Shown piece after piece: positions 24,896 to 34,139 of a stretch of DNA of 55,513 nt. Both the position numbers and the translations under genes were made by a program. A model generated the notes under the pieces. It did not search any database and was not told the DNA's origin. It was given only the letters and a program-made list of their open reading frames with translations. This DNA comes from Erysipelotrichaceae bacterium (GTDB taxonomy: Bacteria > Bacillota_I > Bacilli_A > RFN20 > CAG-449), in contig SVBA01000012.1 in NCBI GenBank assembly GCA_015059095.1, positions 1-55,513 of the forward strand. The letters run 5' to 3'. Positions within the stretch are counted from its first letter, which is position 1. The number at the start of each line of letters is the position of its first letter.

Positions 24896-26002
24896 CTATT
24901 TGAATAAATGTAAATTCTTTAATATATCTTCTTTAGATAATATTTTGCGTATATCATCAATAGAGTTAATGGAAACATTTTTATATACTTGGTACATTCT
25001 ATTTATTAAATGGTCATTGTAGTTTTCTTCTAATAAATAATGATCGCTAGTAGAGCCATCTGCTTGTTCATCAATTAAAGTAAATAAACTTCTTCTTAAA
25101 TATCCGATTAAAGAGTCTTCAATCCAATAAGAGAATTTAATGTTGTTGATGTCTTTTTCGATAGATTTCATTTCTATATATAAAGGTAGTCCATCATCTA
25201 CATTATGCCATAAATCAACAAATGCATAATTAATGGAAGTATTATTCATCTCTTTAGCAAATTTAAAAGCATCCATTTGGATAACTTCAATTTTTTCTTT
25301 ATGTTCAAATTGAGGCAAGATGTATTCTTTAAATAAGTTAATTGCATTTTTATCTTTTTCAATAATAATTATTTTATTAACATTTTCTTTTCTTGAAATC
25401 ATGTATGGATAGTAACCTAAACCTAGTCCAAATACTACGATATTTCCAGATGCTTCTTTGATTGATTCTTCCATAGTTTCAATTTCATGAGGAGTAATGC
25501 ACATCCATATATTATTGTTTTGAGCGATTGTTAAATATTTAAAAGGAGTAGAGAAAAAACCTAGGTTAGATTGTTCTGCGTAAGTATTCGGATCTACATT
25601 AATATCTTTATACATAAATCCTTCATAAGGTAAATAGGTATCATATTGGAAATTCCATTTACCAATTCTAGTTTCTGGAACTTTGATATTTTGATAATAA
25701 GGATTATTTAAATATTTATTTGGGTCTAAATGTTTGATATTGGAAATGTTGCACATTTTATTCGCATATTGATAATCTTCATCTTCTTCAATTTCTAAAA
25801 CATCTAAAAAGGATTTATAGAAAGCTTTTTCGATACTTAATCCTTTTTTTAAAGTATAGAAATCTATTTTCTTTTTATTAATTGAATTATATTCATTCAA
25901 AAGATAATACAAATACATATTAGAAATATTCATACTTGTATCGTTAATTTTTAATAATTCAATAAGATGATTTAAATCTTTGTTGCTTAAATTAAATTTC
26001 AT
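24896..26002 (-). CDS. Rossmann-fold methyltransferase-like protein, unknown
   Basis: A 368-aa protein. The middle (about 185-265) has a class I SAM-methyltransferase pattern: IVVFGLGLGYYPYMIS (glycine-rich loop), IIIIEKDKNAI with the acidic residue after beta 2, and IEVIQMDAFKFA, then FVDLWHN. The N-terminal 170 residues are a helical domain of no known family. No good ribosome binding site is seen before the ATG; instead a 7-bp hairpin (26006-26012 with 26017-26023) lies just upstream. It is co-directional with the EamA gene. The substrate is unknown. Confidence 0.7.
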   Translation of the reverse strand: MKFNLSNKDLNHLIELLKINDTSMNISNMYLYYLLNEYNSINKKKIDFYTLKKGLSIEKAFYKSFLDVLEIEEDEDYQYANKMCNISNIKHLDPNKYLNNPYYQNIKVPETRIGKWNFQYDTYLPYEGFMYKDINVDPNTYAEQSNLGFFSTPFKYLTIAQNNNIWMCITPHEIETMEESIKEASGNIVVFGLGLGYYPYMISRKENVNKIIIIEKDKNAINLFKEYILPQFEHKEKIEVIQMDAFKFAKEMNNTSINYAFVDLWHNVDDGLPLYIEMKSIEKDINNIKFSYWIEDSLIGYLRRSLFTLIDEQADGSTSDHYLLEENYNDHLINRMYQVYKNVSINSIDDIRKILSKEDILKNLHLFK

Positions 26003-26099
26003 AAGTTAATTGTAAACAATTAAGAATCTCTTTTCAATCGTTTGTAAAATTAAGTAAATACTTTTATAATAGAGATAATGTGTTTAAGGTGATTGATTT

Positions 26100-26945
26100 A
26101 TGGAAAATATTAAAAAATCTGAATATAGAATGGCTGTATTAAAAAAGATAGAAGAATTAGAAAGAGAAGGAATCTTTGATGTTGATTGTGAAAATGATCC
26201 GCCAAGTAGACCATTAAAAGAAGGTGAAGTGGATTTTTTAAGAAAGAAATTTTCTTCTAAGATTAAATCAAAAATTGCAGACAAAGTATCATTTGCCTAT
26301 TTTAATAAATTAATAAAAAAAGGTGTAATTGTTATTGATGGTTATGAAGGATTAGAAAATTTGAAAAATATGAATTCAGGTGCGATTGTAACTGCTAACC
26401 ATTTTAATCCTTTTGATAGCATTCCTATCCACAAAGTGTTTAAAAAATATCAAAGAAAAAGACAACTATATAAAATTATTAAAGAAGGAAATTATTCTTT
26501 TCCAGGCCTATTTGGTTTTTTTATGAAGAATTGTTATTCCTTACCTTTAAGTGAAAATTTTAAAGTAATGAAAGAATGTATGACTGCAGTTGATACTTTG
26601 TTAAAAGAAGGGAAATTTATTTTAATATATGCTGAACAATCTCTATGGTGGAATTATAGAAAACCAAAGCCTTTAAAAGATGGTGCTTTTAGATTCGCAT
26701 GTAAAAATAATGTTCCAGTACTTCCTACTTTTACTACTATGAGAGATACTGATAAATTAGATAATGAAGGTTATCCAATACAAGCTTATACTTTACATAT
26801 TCTTTCTCCTATTTATCCTTCAAAAGATCTTTCAATGAAGGAAAATATTGCTATGATGAAAAAGAAAAATGAAGAGGCATGGAAAGAAGTATATGAAAGA
26901 GTATATGGAATACCATTAACATATTTATCTAAGGAGAAAGAATAA
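26100..26945 (+). CDS. plsC: PlsC-like 1-acylglycerol-3-phosphate acyltransferase
   Basis: A 281-aa acyltransferase with the HxxxxD motif as ANHFNPFDSIP (about residues 99-109), a later YAEQSLWW block, and GAFRFACKNNVPVLPTF for substrate binding. The first 60 residues are an extra charged region. It should acylate lysophosphatidic acid or a related lipid at the membrane. AAGGTGATT precedes the ATG. It starts a tightly packed operon of four genes. Confidence 0.88.
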   Translation: MENIKKSEYRMAVLKKIEELEREGIFDVDCENDPPSRPLKEGEVDFLRKKFSSKIKSKIADKVSFAYFNKLIKKGVIVIDGYEGLENLKNMNSGAIVTANHFNPFDSIPIHKVFKKYQRKRQLYKIIKEGNYSFPGLFGFFMKNCYSLPLSENFKVMKECMTAVDTLLKEGKFILIYAEQSLWWNYRKPKPLKDGAFRFACKNNVPVLPTFTTMRDTDKLDNEGYPIQAYTLHILSPIYPSKDLSMKENIAMMKKKNEEAWKEVYERVYGIPLTYLSKEKE

Positions 26946-26946
26946 A

Positions 26947-27555
26947 ATGATATATTTATTAATTATAATTTTAGGGATGATATTAATCGCAGGAGTAAAC
27001 ATTCTTTTTGGTGGATTTGGACTTCCTTGGCATTATATCGTTCTTGCTACTATTTTATTTACTGTATTAGTAATATTAATTGATGGACTTGTTGCTTTTG
27101 TTATTAGACGATTACCAAATAAATGGTTTACTGGTAATCAAAAGATTTTTAATGTATCAAAAAAAGAATTGAGATTTTACGATAAAATCGGTATTAAAAA
27201 TTGGAAAGAAAAGGTTCCTGAATTAGGTGGATTTACTTCTTTTCATAAAAACAAAATTTCTGATCCTCACAATAATGAATATTTAGAAAGATTTATTCTT
27301 GAAGCGAGTTATGGAATAGTAATACACTTTGTTAGTTTCTTTACAAGTTTTTTTGTCATCTTTTTAGATTTTAATATGTTTATAGATTTTTCTAAACCGA
27401 TTGGACTTACTATTGGTTTACCTGTTGCTATTGTTAATGCGATATTAATTGTATTACCAACTTTTATTTTAAGATATAATTTACCTAGATTAAAAATGTT
27501 ACATAAGATAAATCTAAGGAGTAAGAAAAAAGAAAATGGAAGTAATGAAGGTTAA
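26947..27555 (+). CDS. CrtO-like membrane acyltransferase family protein
   Basis: A 202-aa membrane protein with helices near 1-20, 26-50, about 125-145 and 155-180. The central YDKIGIKNWKEKVPELGGF and a following FHKNKI resemble glycosyl-4,4'-diaponeurosporenoate acyltransferase (CrtO) proteins, which esterify a sugar on a staphyloxanthin-type lipid. No carotenoid genes are near. Together with plsC 1 nt upstream, a glycolipid or lipid acylation step is plausible. The family call is from pattern memory. Confidence 0.6.
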   Translation: MIYLLIIILGMILIAGVNILFGGFGLPWHYIVLATILFTVLVILIDGLVAFVIRRLPNKWFTGNQKIFNVSKKELRFYDKIGIKNWKEKVPELGGFTSFHKNKISDPHNNEYLERFILEASYGIVIHFVSFFTSFFVIFLDFNMFIDFSKPIGLTIGLPVAIVNAILIVLPTFILRYNLPRLKMLHKINLRSKKKENGSNEG

Positions 27556-28072
27556 TGAAAAAGAGTTCTTTGTCATTAAATTATTAGGACATGGAAAAGG
27601 TGGATATTCTTATTTAGTTAAAGATGGACTAAATAATCTTTTTGTTTTGAAACAAATTCATCATGAACCATGTTCATATTATACTTTTGGCAATAAAATT
27701 GAAGCAGAAATTAATGATTATAACAGATTATTAAAATGTGATATTAGAATGCCTAAGATGATTGATGTGGATATAAAAAATGAACGAATTTTAAAAGAAT
27801 ATATAGATGGTCCTTCTATTGATGTGCTTATTTTACAAGATAAAATGAAAGAAGAGTTCCGTATACAAATCAAAGAAATGTGTAAGTCTTTATATTCAAA
27901 CAATTTAAATATTGATTATTTCCCAACTAATTTTATTGTTCAAAATGAACTACTTTATTATGTAGATTACGAATGTAATAATTATATGGAAGAATGGAAT
28001 TTTGAGAATTGGGGAAGCAAATATTGGTCGAAAACTAAAGAGTTTCTAACTCATTTTAATAGGGAGAAATAA
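27536..28072 (+). CDS. Small protein-kinase-fold phosphotransferase
   Basis: A 178-aa minimal kinase-like protein: glycine loop LGHGKGGYSYLV (17-28), a Lys in VLKQ (39), catalytic loop D127YFPTN132 and metal Asp in VDYECN (144). The HRD/HxD His is Ile here. Length and motifs fit aminoglycoside/choline kinase or RIO-like folds rather than a classical Ser/Thr kinase. It overlaps the CrtO-like gene by 20 nt and the radical SAM gene by 1 nt. The start could be 27536 or 27545; AAGGAG is 14 nt before the first. The substrate is unknown. Confidence 0.7.
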   Translation: MEVMKVNEKEFFVIKLLGHGKGGYSYLVKDGLNNLFVLKQIHHEPCSYYTFGNKIEAEINDYNRLLKCDIRMPKMIDVDIKNERILKEYIDGPSIDVLILQDKMKEEFRIQIKEMCKSLYSNNLNIDYFPTNFIVQNELLYYVDYECNNYMEEWNFENWGSKYWSKTKEFLTHFNREK

Positions 28073-28983
28073 TGAAAGTATATAATCGTTTAAATGAATA
28101 TCTAATTAATAAATTTGGATCTAGGACACTAAAAATATCTATTGATGGAGGTTTTACTTGCCCTAATAGAGATGGAAGTAAATCAACTGGTGGATGTATT
28201 TTTTGTGGTGAAAAAGGATCAGGAGTTAATTTAAAATCTAATTTAGATATTTCCAATCAAGTTAGAAATTTATTGAACTATAAAAAAGATAGAGCAAATA
28301 AATTTATTGTTTACTTTCAAAATTTTACAAATACATATGCCTCTATTGATACTTTAAAAGAAAAATATGATTCAGCTTTAATTGATGAACGAATTGTAGG
28401 TTTAGATATTGATACTAGAGCAGATTGTATTAATGAAGAAGTTTGTAAATTACTAAGTTCATATAAAGATAAATATGAAGTATTTGTGGAACTAGGATTA
28501 CAAAGTGTTAATGAAAAAACTCATACTTTTATTAATCAACATATTACTAATCAAGATTTTATAAACGCTTTAGAGTTATTAAATAAATATAAGATTGAAA
28601 CAATTATTCATATAATGGTGGGATTACCAAATGAAACTAATGAAGATTTAAATAATTTAGTTAAATTTTTGAATAAATGTAATTATCAAGGATTAAAAAT
28701 TCATTCTACATATATTGTGAAAAATACAGTTTTAGAAGAATTATATAATAATGGTTACTATAAACCATTAGATTATGATGATTATATAGATAGTTTATTA
28801 TTTATTTTGACAAACATTTCTCCAGATGTAATTATTCATAGAATTACAGGTGATCCAGGAAAAGAAGAATTTGTAGCGCCTAATTGGATGCTTCATAAAA
28901 AGAAAGTTCTTAATGAAATTGATAAAATAATGAGTTCTAATAATTTGTATCAAGGTAAATTTTATAAAAAAAAGAAAGAATAA
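28072..28983 (+). CDS. Radical SAM protein, TIGR01212 (YtqA/YhcC) family
   Basis: A 303-aa radical SAM protein with the cluster cysteines C30, C42 and C45 in GFTCPNRDG and GGCIFCGEKGSG. VELGLQSVNEKTHTFINQ and IHIMVGLPNET are typical of TIGR01212. The family's substrate is not settled; some members have been proposed to act on tRNA. The ATG overlaps the upstream stop. A terminator follows. Confidence 0.9.
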   Translation: MKVYNRLNEYLINKFGSRTLKISIDGGFTCPNRDGSKSTGGCIFCGEKGSGVNLKSNLDISNQVRNLLNYKKDRANKFIVYFQNFTNTYASIDTLKEKYDSALIDERIVGLDIDTRADCINEEVCKLLSSYKDKYEVFVELGLQSVNEKTHTFINQHITNQDFINALELLNKYKIETIIHIMVGLPNETNEDLNNLVKFLNKCNYQGLKIHSTYIVKNTVLEELYNNGYYKPLDYDDYIDSLLFILTNISPDVIIHRITGDPGKEEFVAPNWMLHKKKVLNEIDKIMSSNNLYQGKFYKKKKE

Positions 28984-29009
28984 GCTATTGAATATAGCTT
29001 ATTTATTTT
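28979..29009 (+). terminator. Intrinsic terminator
   Basis: A 10-bp perfect stem (28979-28988 with 28994-29003) and a T-rich tail end the four-gene operon. Confidence 0.75.
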
Positions 29010-29050
29010 GCTTATTATTAATGATAAAATAAATATATGAGGTGGTATTG

Positions 29051-30208
29051 ATGAAAAAATGGATTAAAAGAATTATTATTTGTTTTTTAATTTTTATTGG
29101 TGTTGCTGTTGTAGGAGCAGGAGGATATGTAGGATATATTCTATTAAGTTATGATCGAATTGGAGATATTGACTTAGAAATTGATTCTCAATCTACAAAT
29201 AAACAAGTAGAACTAAATAAGGTTTATAGTGCGACAACTTATAATATTGGTTTTGGAGCGTATTCTCAAGATTATACTTTCTTCTTAGATACTGGATATG
29301 ATGAAGACGGAAATGAAACATGTGGATATTATTCTACCGCTAAAAGTAAAGAAGAAGCTTTGTTTAATATTAATGGATCAATAGATACAATTAAATCATT
29401 AAATTCTGATTTTGTTCTTTTACAAGAAGTAGATGTTAAATCAACTCGTTCTTATAAAATTGATCAAAATAAGATGTTTGTGGAAAAGATGGAAGGATAT
29501 GATAATGTTTTTGCGATTAATTTTGATACAGCATATTTACCTTATCCTTTATATGATATGCATGGTAAATCATTAGCAGGTTTATCAACATTCTCTAAAT
29601 ATCAAGTGGAGGATGCATATAGAGTAGAATATACAATTAGTGATAGTTTATCAAAACTATTTGATATTGATAGATGCTTTAGTGTTTCTATAGTTAAAGT
29701 AACTAATGGTAAAAATTTATATATTGTTAACTCTCATATGTCAGCGTATGATAAAGGTGGAACAATTAGAGAAAAGCAAATTGGAGAATTAAATGAGTTC
29801 TTGAGTGAATGTAAAGCAAATGGAGATTATGTTGTTGTAGGTGGAGATTTTAACCATGATTTATTAACATACAATCCAGAGTATAATTATACAAACGAAA
29901 ATAGAGTTTTCTCTAATACATTAAAAGATCCTGATTGGGTAGCTTCTTATTTCGATAATGAAAATAAATCTCCATTAGTTGAAGGATATAAGGTGGTTGC
30001 TTCTGACAATGTTCCAACATGTAGAAATAATGATATTGAATGGGATCCAAATAAAACATATAAATGTGTAGTTGATGGATTTATTGTTTCTAATAATATT
30101 GAAATTGTTACTCATTATAATGTTGAAACCAAAAATGGTAACTTAGGATTAGATGGTTTTGCTTATTCAGATCATCAACCTGCATATATTGAATTTAAAT
30201 TATTATAA
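29051..30208 (+). CDS. Membrane-anchored endonuclease/exonuclease/phosphatase family protein
   Basis: A 385-aa protein with an N-terminal signal anchor (about 7-29) and an EEP fold: TYNIGFG, LLQEVDVKS, NSHMSAYD, VVGGDFNHD and YSDHQP carry the metal and catalytic residues. Secreted EEP proteins may cleave nucleic acids, phosphoinositides or sphingolipids; the choice is open. ATG 29051 is preferred over GTG 29042 because GGTGG lies just before it. Confidence 0.85.
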   Translation: MKKWIKRIIICFLIFIGVAVVGAGGYVGYILLSYDRIGDIDLEIDSQSTNKQVELNKVYSATTYNIGFGAYSQDYTFFLDTGYDEDGNETCGYYSTAKSKEEALFNINGSIDTIKSLNSDFVLLQEVDVKSTRSYKIDQNKMFVEKMEGYDNVFAINFDTAYLPYPLYDMHGKSLAGLSTFSKYQVEDAYRVEYTISDSLSKLFDIDRCFSVSIVKVTNGKNLYIVNSHMSAYDKGGTIREKQIGELNEFLSECKANGDYVVVGGDFNHDLLTYNPEYNYTNENRVFSNTLKDPDWVASYFDNENKSPLVEGYKVVASDNVPTCRNNDIEWDPNKTYKCVVDGFIVSNNIEIVTHYNVETKNGNLGLDGFAYSDHQPAYIEFKLL

Positions 30209-30231
30209 GCGCTTATTAAGGAGGAAGAAAT

Positions 30232-31263
30232 ATGATAAGTTTTGATTTAGAATTATTTAAGAAAATATCAAAGGATATTTTCACTTGTGATTCTCCAACG
30301 GGATTCACACATAATGTTATTGGTATAATTGAAAATTATATTAAAGAATACGGTTATAATTATCGCATTTTAAATAATGGGGCATTAGAAGTTTCTATTA
30401 AAGGTAAAGATTCTTCTAAAGTTGTTGCAACTTCTGCTCATGTTGATACACTAGGATTAATGGTAAGATCAATTAAAGGTAATGGTAATTTAGCTTTAAC
30501 TAAATTAGGAGGACCAATTACTGCAACTTTAGATGCTGAATATTGTAAGGTATATACTAGAGATGGAAGAATTTATAACGGAACAATAATTTCTACTTCT
30601 CCAGCAGTTCATGTATATAAAGATGCGAATAGTAAATCAAGAGATATTGATAATTTAGAAGTAAGACTTGATGAAGTGGTTAAAAATGCTCAAGATGTTA
30701 AAAATTTAGGTATTCAAAATGGAGATATTGTTTGTTATGATCCTAAATTTACTATTACTGAATCTGGATTCTTAAAAACGAGATTTATTGATGATAAAGC
30801 AAGTGCAGTTATTCTATTAATGTTATTAAAATATTGTTCAGAGAATAAACTTGAATTTAAACATGATACTAAAATTTATTTTGTAGTTTATGAAGAAGTT
30901 GGACATGGGGCTTCAAGTATTGATAAATCAATCGATGAATTTGTTACATTAGATATGGGTTGTGTTGGACTTGATTTAGCAGGTAATGAATTTGCAGTTT
31001 CTATATGTGCAAAAGACTCAGGGGGTCCTTATGATTATGAATTAACTACTAGACTAATTAATTTAGCTAAAGATAATAATTTAGATTATACAGTTGATAT
31101 CTTCCCATTCTATGGATCAGATGTCGGAGCAGCATTAAGCGCAGGCGTTGATTCTAAAGGTGCACTAATTGGAACTGGTGTAGCAGCATCACATGGTATG
31201 GAAAGAACACATATTAAAGGTATTGAAAATACATTAAAATTAATTTATTTATACTTACTATAG
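30232..31263 (+). CDS. M42-family metallo-aminopeptidase
   Basis: A 343-aa peptidase. The metal and catalytic residues lie in TSAHVDTLGLMVR, FIDDKASAV, EEVGHGAS, DMGC and the late SHGMERTHIKG. M42 enzymes (PepA, glutamyl aminopeptidase, cellulase M-like) trim peptides in the cytoplasm as large tetrahedral complexes. AGGAGG precedes the ATG. A short palindrome (30205-30216) lies in the 23-nt gap after the EEP gene; the two may be co-transcribed. Confidence 0.92.
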   Translation: MISFDLELFKKISKDIFTCDSPTGFTHNVIGIIENYIKEYGYNYRILNNGALEVSIKGKDSSKVVATSAHVDTLGLMVRSIKGNGNLALTKLGGPITATLDAEYCKVYTRDGRIYNGTIISTSPAVHVYKDANSKSRDIDNLEVRLDEVVKNAQDVKNLGIQNGDIVCYDPKFTITESGFLKTRFIDDKASAVILLMLLKYCSENKLEFKHDTKIYFVVYEEVGHGASSIDKSIDEFVTLDMGCVGLDLAGNEFAVSICAKDSGGPYDYELTTRLINLAKDNNLDYTVDIFPFYGSDVGAALSAGVDSKGALIGTGVAASHGMERTHIKGIENTLKLIYLYLL

Positions 31264-31297
31264 AAAAAAGGCCGTTAGTTTATCTAACAGCCTTTTT
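31264..31297. terminator. Terminator, convergent genes
   Basis: GTTAG/CTAAC plus GGC/GCC with one mismatch (31270-31278 with 31284-31292), flanked by A6 and T5. Confidence 0.75.
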
Positions 31298-31306
31298 ATA
31301 TAGTCA

Positions 31307-32146
31307 TTATATTTTTTTATAAACTTTAATAATAAAAGATATTTTTGTAGTCAATGAATCAAGATTCTTTAGTTTTTCTTTTGCTTCAAAACTGGTTTTA
31401 TAATAATAAGGCGTCATAGTGAATAAGTTTTGAATTTGTTCGTTTTCTATTGTAATAGTATCATCTAATTGGTATGAGTTTTCTAGGAAAAACCCACTTA
31501 TTTCATCACTTTTTGGTTCATTTAGTCTAACTTCAGAATATAAAAATTCTTTTAATTCTTGTAAATGATATCTACCAGGTAATACTCTAATAAAATATGA
31601 GTTATTTTTTAAAACACGATAGAATTCTTTTTCGTTTATTGGAGCAAAACAGTTTAATAATACGTCGAATGAGTTATTTAAGAAAGGTAGATAATCCATG
31701 TTACCTACAGAATAGGAAATATTATTTAATTTTTGTATTTTTTTCTGAGATGACGCATAATGAATTGCATTCTTAGAAATATCCACTCCATAACTACTAA
31801 TTCCGAAAGGAAGAGAAATAGAATTATGAATGAAGTTAGTATAGTATCCTTCACCGCATGCTACATCGAGAAATGATACTATATCGGAGTAATGGTTGAA
31901 AAGATTTTGAATAATGGAAACAAGTTTATTTCTAAGAAGAGAATAGTATCCTCCTTGAAGAAAATTTCTTCTTGATTCTACCATTTCTTTTGAGTCACCT
32001 TCATTTAAACTATGTCCTTGATTGGCAAGTATCAAGTTGACATAATCTTTTTTAGAAAGATCATAAGAATGTTTATTTTGACATTTATAGGTTCTATCGA
32101 TTTTTATTAATTGCATAGAACAAACTGGACATTTGTATAAAGACAT
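31307..32146 (-). CDS. RlmA-like 23S rRNA (guanine-N1)-methyltransferase
   Basis: A 279-aa protein: an N-terminal zinc finger (CPVCSMQLI ... CQNKHSYDLSKKDYVNL), a helical linker with MVESRRNFLQGGYYSLLR, then a SAM domain (FLDVACGEGYYTN, GVDISKNAI, FAPINEKEFYRVLK). This is the RlmA architecture, which methylates G745 or G748 in 23S rRNA; which one cannot be told. The start at 32146 follows GGTGAT with 4-nt spacing; two further in-frame starts lie 6 and 12 nt upstream. Confidence 0.88.
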   Translation of the reverse strand: MSLYKCPVCSMQLIKIDRTYKCQNKHSYDLSKKDYVNLILANQGHSLNEGDSKEMVESRRNFLQGGYYSLLRNKLVSIIQNLFNHYSDIVSFLDVACGEGYYTNFIHNSISLPFGISSYGVDISKNAIHYASSQKKIQKLNNISYSVGNMDYLPFLNNSFDVLLNCFAPINEKEFYRVLKNNSYFIRVLPGRYHLQELKEFLYSEVRLNEPKSDEISGFFLENSYQLDDTITIENEQIQNLFTMTPYYYKTSFEAKEKLKNLDSLTTKISFIIKVYKKI

Positions 32147-32199
32147 ATTCATCACCACAATAATTATAAAAAAATATGAATGAAAATATCTAGTGTTAA

Positions 32200-33936
32200 T
32201 TATTGTTTAAAGAAATTAACAATTTTATAAAATAAAGTTTTGATATGTTCCCATAATGTTTTAAAGAAATTAATCATTGAAGAATAGAAGCGAGTGAAGA
32301 AATTACTTCCTTGAGAATATTTAACATTGATTTTTACTAAATAGAAATCTCTATTACCTTCTTCATCAAAACAGACGATTTGAGTATCATAGCTTCCTAA
32401 TTTATTGTAATTAGATTCATAATCTTTAGTAATGTATTCGCATTTTTTATATTTCATTCTTTTGATTGAGCCATTTTCCATTAATTGAGAGATGACTTGC
32501 TCTGCAGATTGATATTCTTCATTAGATAGAGTAAGAGATTGAACGTTAATAAAGAAGACTGGTCCTACACCATCTTTGATTTTTAAAGTTACATTTTTTG
32601 TTGTTTGATTTTGAGAATTGTCAATTGCATTTACTTTGATTTGGTAAGTACCAGCTTTTGCTAAATCTCTTATATTTGATTCGATATATTTTCTTTTGAT
32701 TCCTGATTCATTATCTTCAATTGTAAATAACGATAATAAATCGGAAACTGCACTAAATTGGTATTGGTATATTTCTATTTCATCATCACCTTCTATAATA
32801 GGAGCATTAGTATCTGTAATAGTAAGGGTGATAGTTTCTGAAATACTATTTCCTGATTCATCAGTGAATGTTACTGGAATTTCTTCGCTAGTAAATAATT
32901 TTGGATTATATGTTTTAAAAGAGTCATCTAAATGAATGACACCATCATGATTATCCTCGGCATAGATATATTGTGTAAGGTCTAGTAATTTATTTTCAGG
33001 TAAATCATTGTAATCAATTTCTATAGATTTTTCTCCTACAAATACAGGATTTGTTGTGTCTTCAATTGTGAAATGTAATGATATTGTTGATGAGTTATTT
33101 GAAGCGTCTGTAGCTTTTAATTTTACCGAAAAAGTCCCTAATTTATTTTGATTAATAGCAGGGGTGTATTCATCTAATTCTACTGTCGGTGTAATTTGAA
33201 TGTTATCATGATAATCGTATGCGATAATGTCTTGTTTTATTTCTTCTAAGGATAAGCGATTATCATAGTTTATGATATAAGATAAAGCGTCACCATCAGA
33301 ATAAACTTCATCAGATTCTGCGCCTAAACCAAGTGAAGGAGCAGTATATTCAAAGTCTTCATAACTAGTTGGAGATAATGCGAATCTTTGAATTGTTGCT
33401 TTTTCAATAAAATTGATTTTTAGAAAATCATAGTTTGATTCATGCTCATCTCCATATATATTTAAATATTCAGGTAGTGAAGATGTATCTACTTCAATAT
33501 ATATTGTGTTATCTATTGAATAATAGTGTATTTTGTCATCTCTTTCTATTATACCTTTTATTTCATCTGCAGTTTGAAATTGTTCTGCAAAGGAGAAGAT
33601 GTAATTGTTTTCATCATCCATCATAGTAAAATAAAAGTCTCCGAATGGTTCGATTTCATATGAAGATATATCTTCCTCAAATTCGAAATAAAATGTTAAT
33701 TTTTTTGATTCAGGATTTTTTATTCTTAAAGAGTTTTTTAATCGAATTGTGCCAGTTCCTGAGTTATAAATAGAATCACCCAAGAAGTAGTTATTTAATG
33801 TTGATTGTACTTCACATATTTGATATGCAGAATTGGTATATTCTACTTCTATAGTTTCTGCTTTGGCTCTTTTTACATTAGAACTAATAGACAGAATAGA
33901 AGATAGAATAGATAGTGAAAGAATTATTTTTTTCAT
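32200..33936 (-). CDS. Secreted protein with Ig-like (DUF5011/cadherin-like) domains
   Basis: A 578-aa secreted protein: a signal peptide (about 1-26 ending RAKA), a beta-rich region (30-215), then about three Ig/cadherin-like domains (225-460) of the DUF5011 type marked by TFSVKLKATDASNNSST, IPVTFTDESGNS and TYQIKVNAIDNSQNQT. The last 35 residues form an aromatic amphipathic helix rather than LPXTG or a clean membrane span. TCCTCC is well placed before the start. It may bind the cell surface. It is divergent from asnS. Confidence 0.75.
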   Translation of the reverse strand: MKKIILSLSILSSILSISSNVKRAKAETIEVEYTNSAYQICEVQSTLNNYFLGDSIYNSGTGTIRLKNSLRIKNPESKKLTFYFEFEEDISSYEIEPFGDFYFTMMDDENNYIFSFAEQFQTADEIKGIIERDDKIHYYSIDNTIYIEVDTSSLPEYLNIYGDEHESNYDFLKINFIEKATIQRFALSPTSYEDFEYTAPSLGLGAESDEVYSDGDALSYIINYDNRLSLEEIKQDIIAYDYHDNIQITPTVELDEYTPAINQNKLGTFSVKLKATDASNNSSTISLHFTIEDTTNPVFVGEKSIEIDYNDLPENKLLDLTQYIYAEDNHDGVIHLDDSFKTYNPKLFTSEEIPVTFTDESGNSISETITLTITDTNAPIIEGDDEIEIYQYQFSAVSDLLSLFTIEDNESGIKRKYIESNIRDLAKAGTYQIKVNAIDNSQNQTTKNVTLKIKDGVGPVFFINVQSLTLSNEEYQSAEQVISQLMENGSIKRMKYKKCEYITKDYESNYNKLGSYDTQIVCFDEEGNRDFYLVKINVKYSQGSNFFTRFYSSMINFFKTLWEHIKTLFYKIVNFFKQ

Positions 33937-34139
33937 ATTTTGTCCTCCTAAAATTTCCTTCTACATATTTAATTCGCGGATTTTTGAAAAAAGTCTACCC
34001 CCCAATTTTATTTTTTTTATTAATTTTAATTTTTTTTATTAAAAATAAAAATCTTTATAATTTTTGTATGAATATTTTTATTTTCTAGGTATAATGTAAA
34101 GGCATAAGGCAATCTTACATTCATAGGAGGAATAACTAT

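Noticed and set aside
30205-30216. ATAAGCGCTTAT palindrome as a cre site
   Set aside because: It lacks the TG...CA ends of cre and lies in a short gap between two genes, so it is only noted.
33937-34139. T-box or other riboswitch before asnS
   Set aside because: No T-box sequence, no specifier-type stem and no terminator are seen in this AT-rich 203-nt gap.
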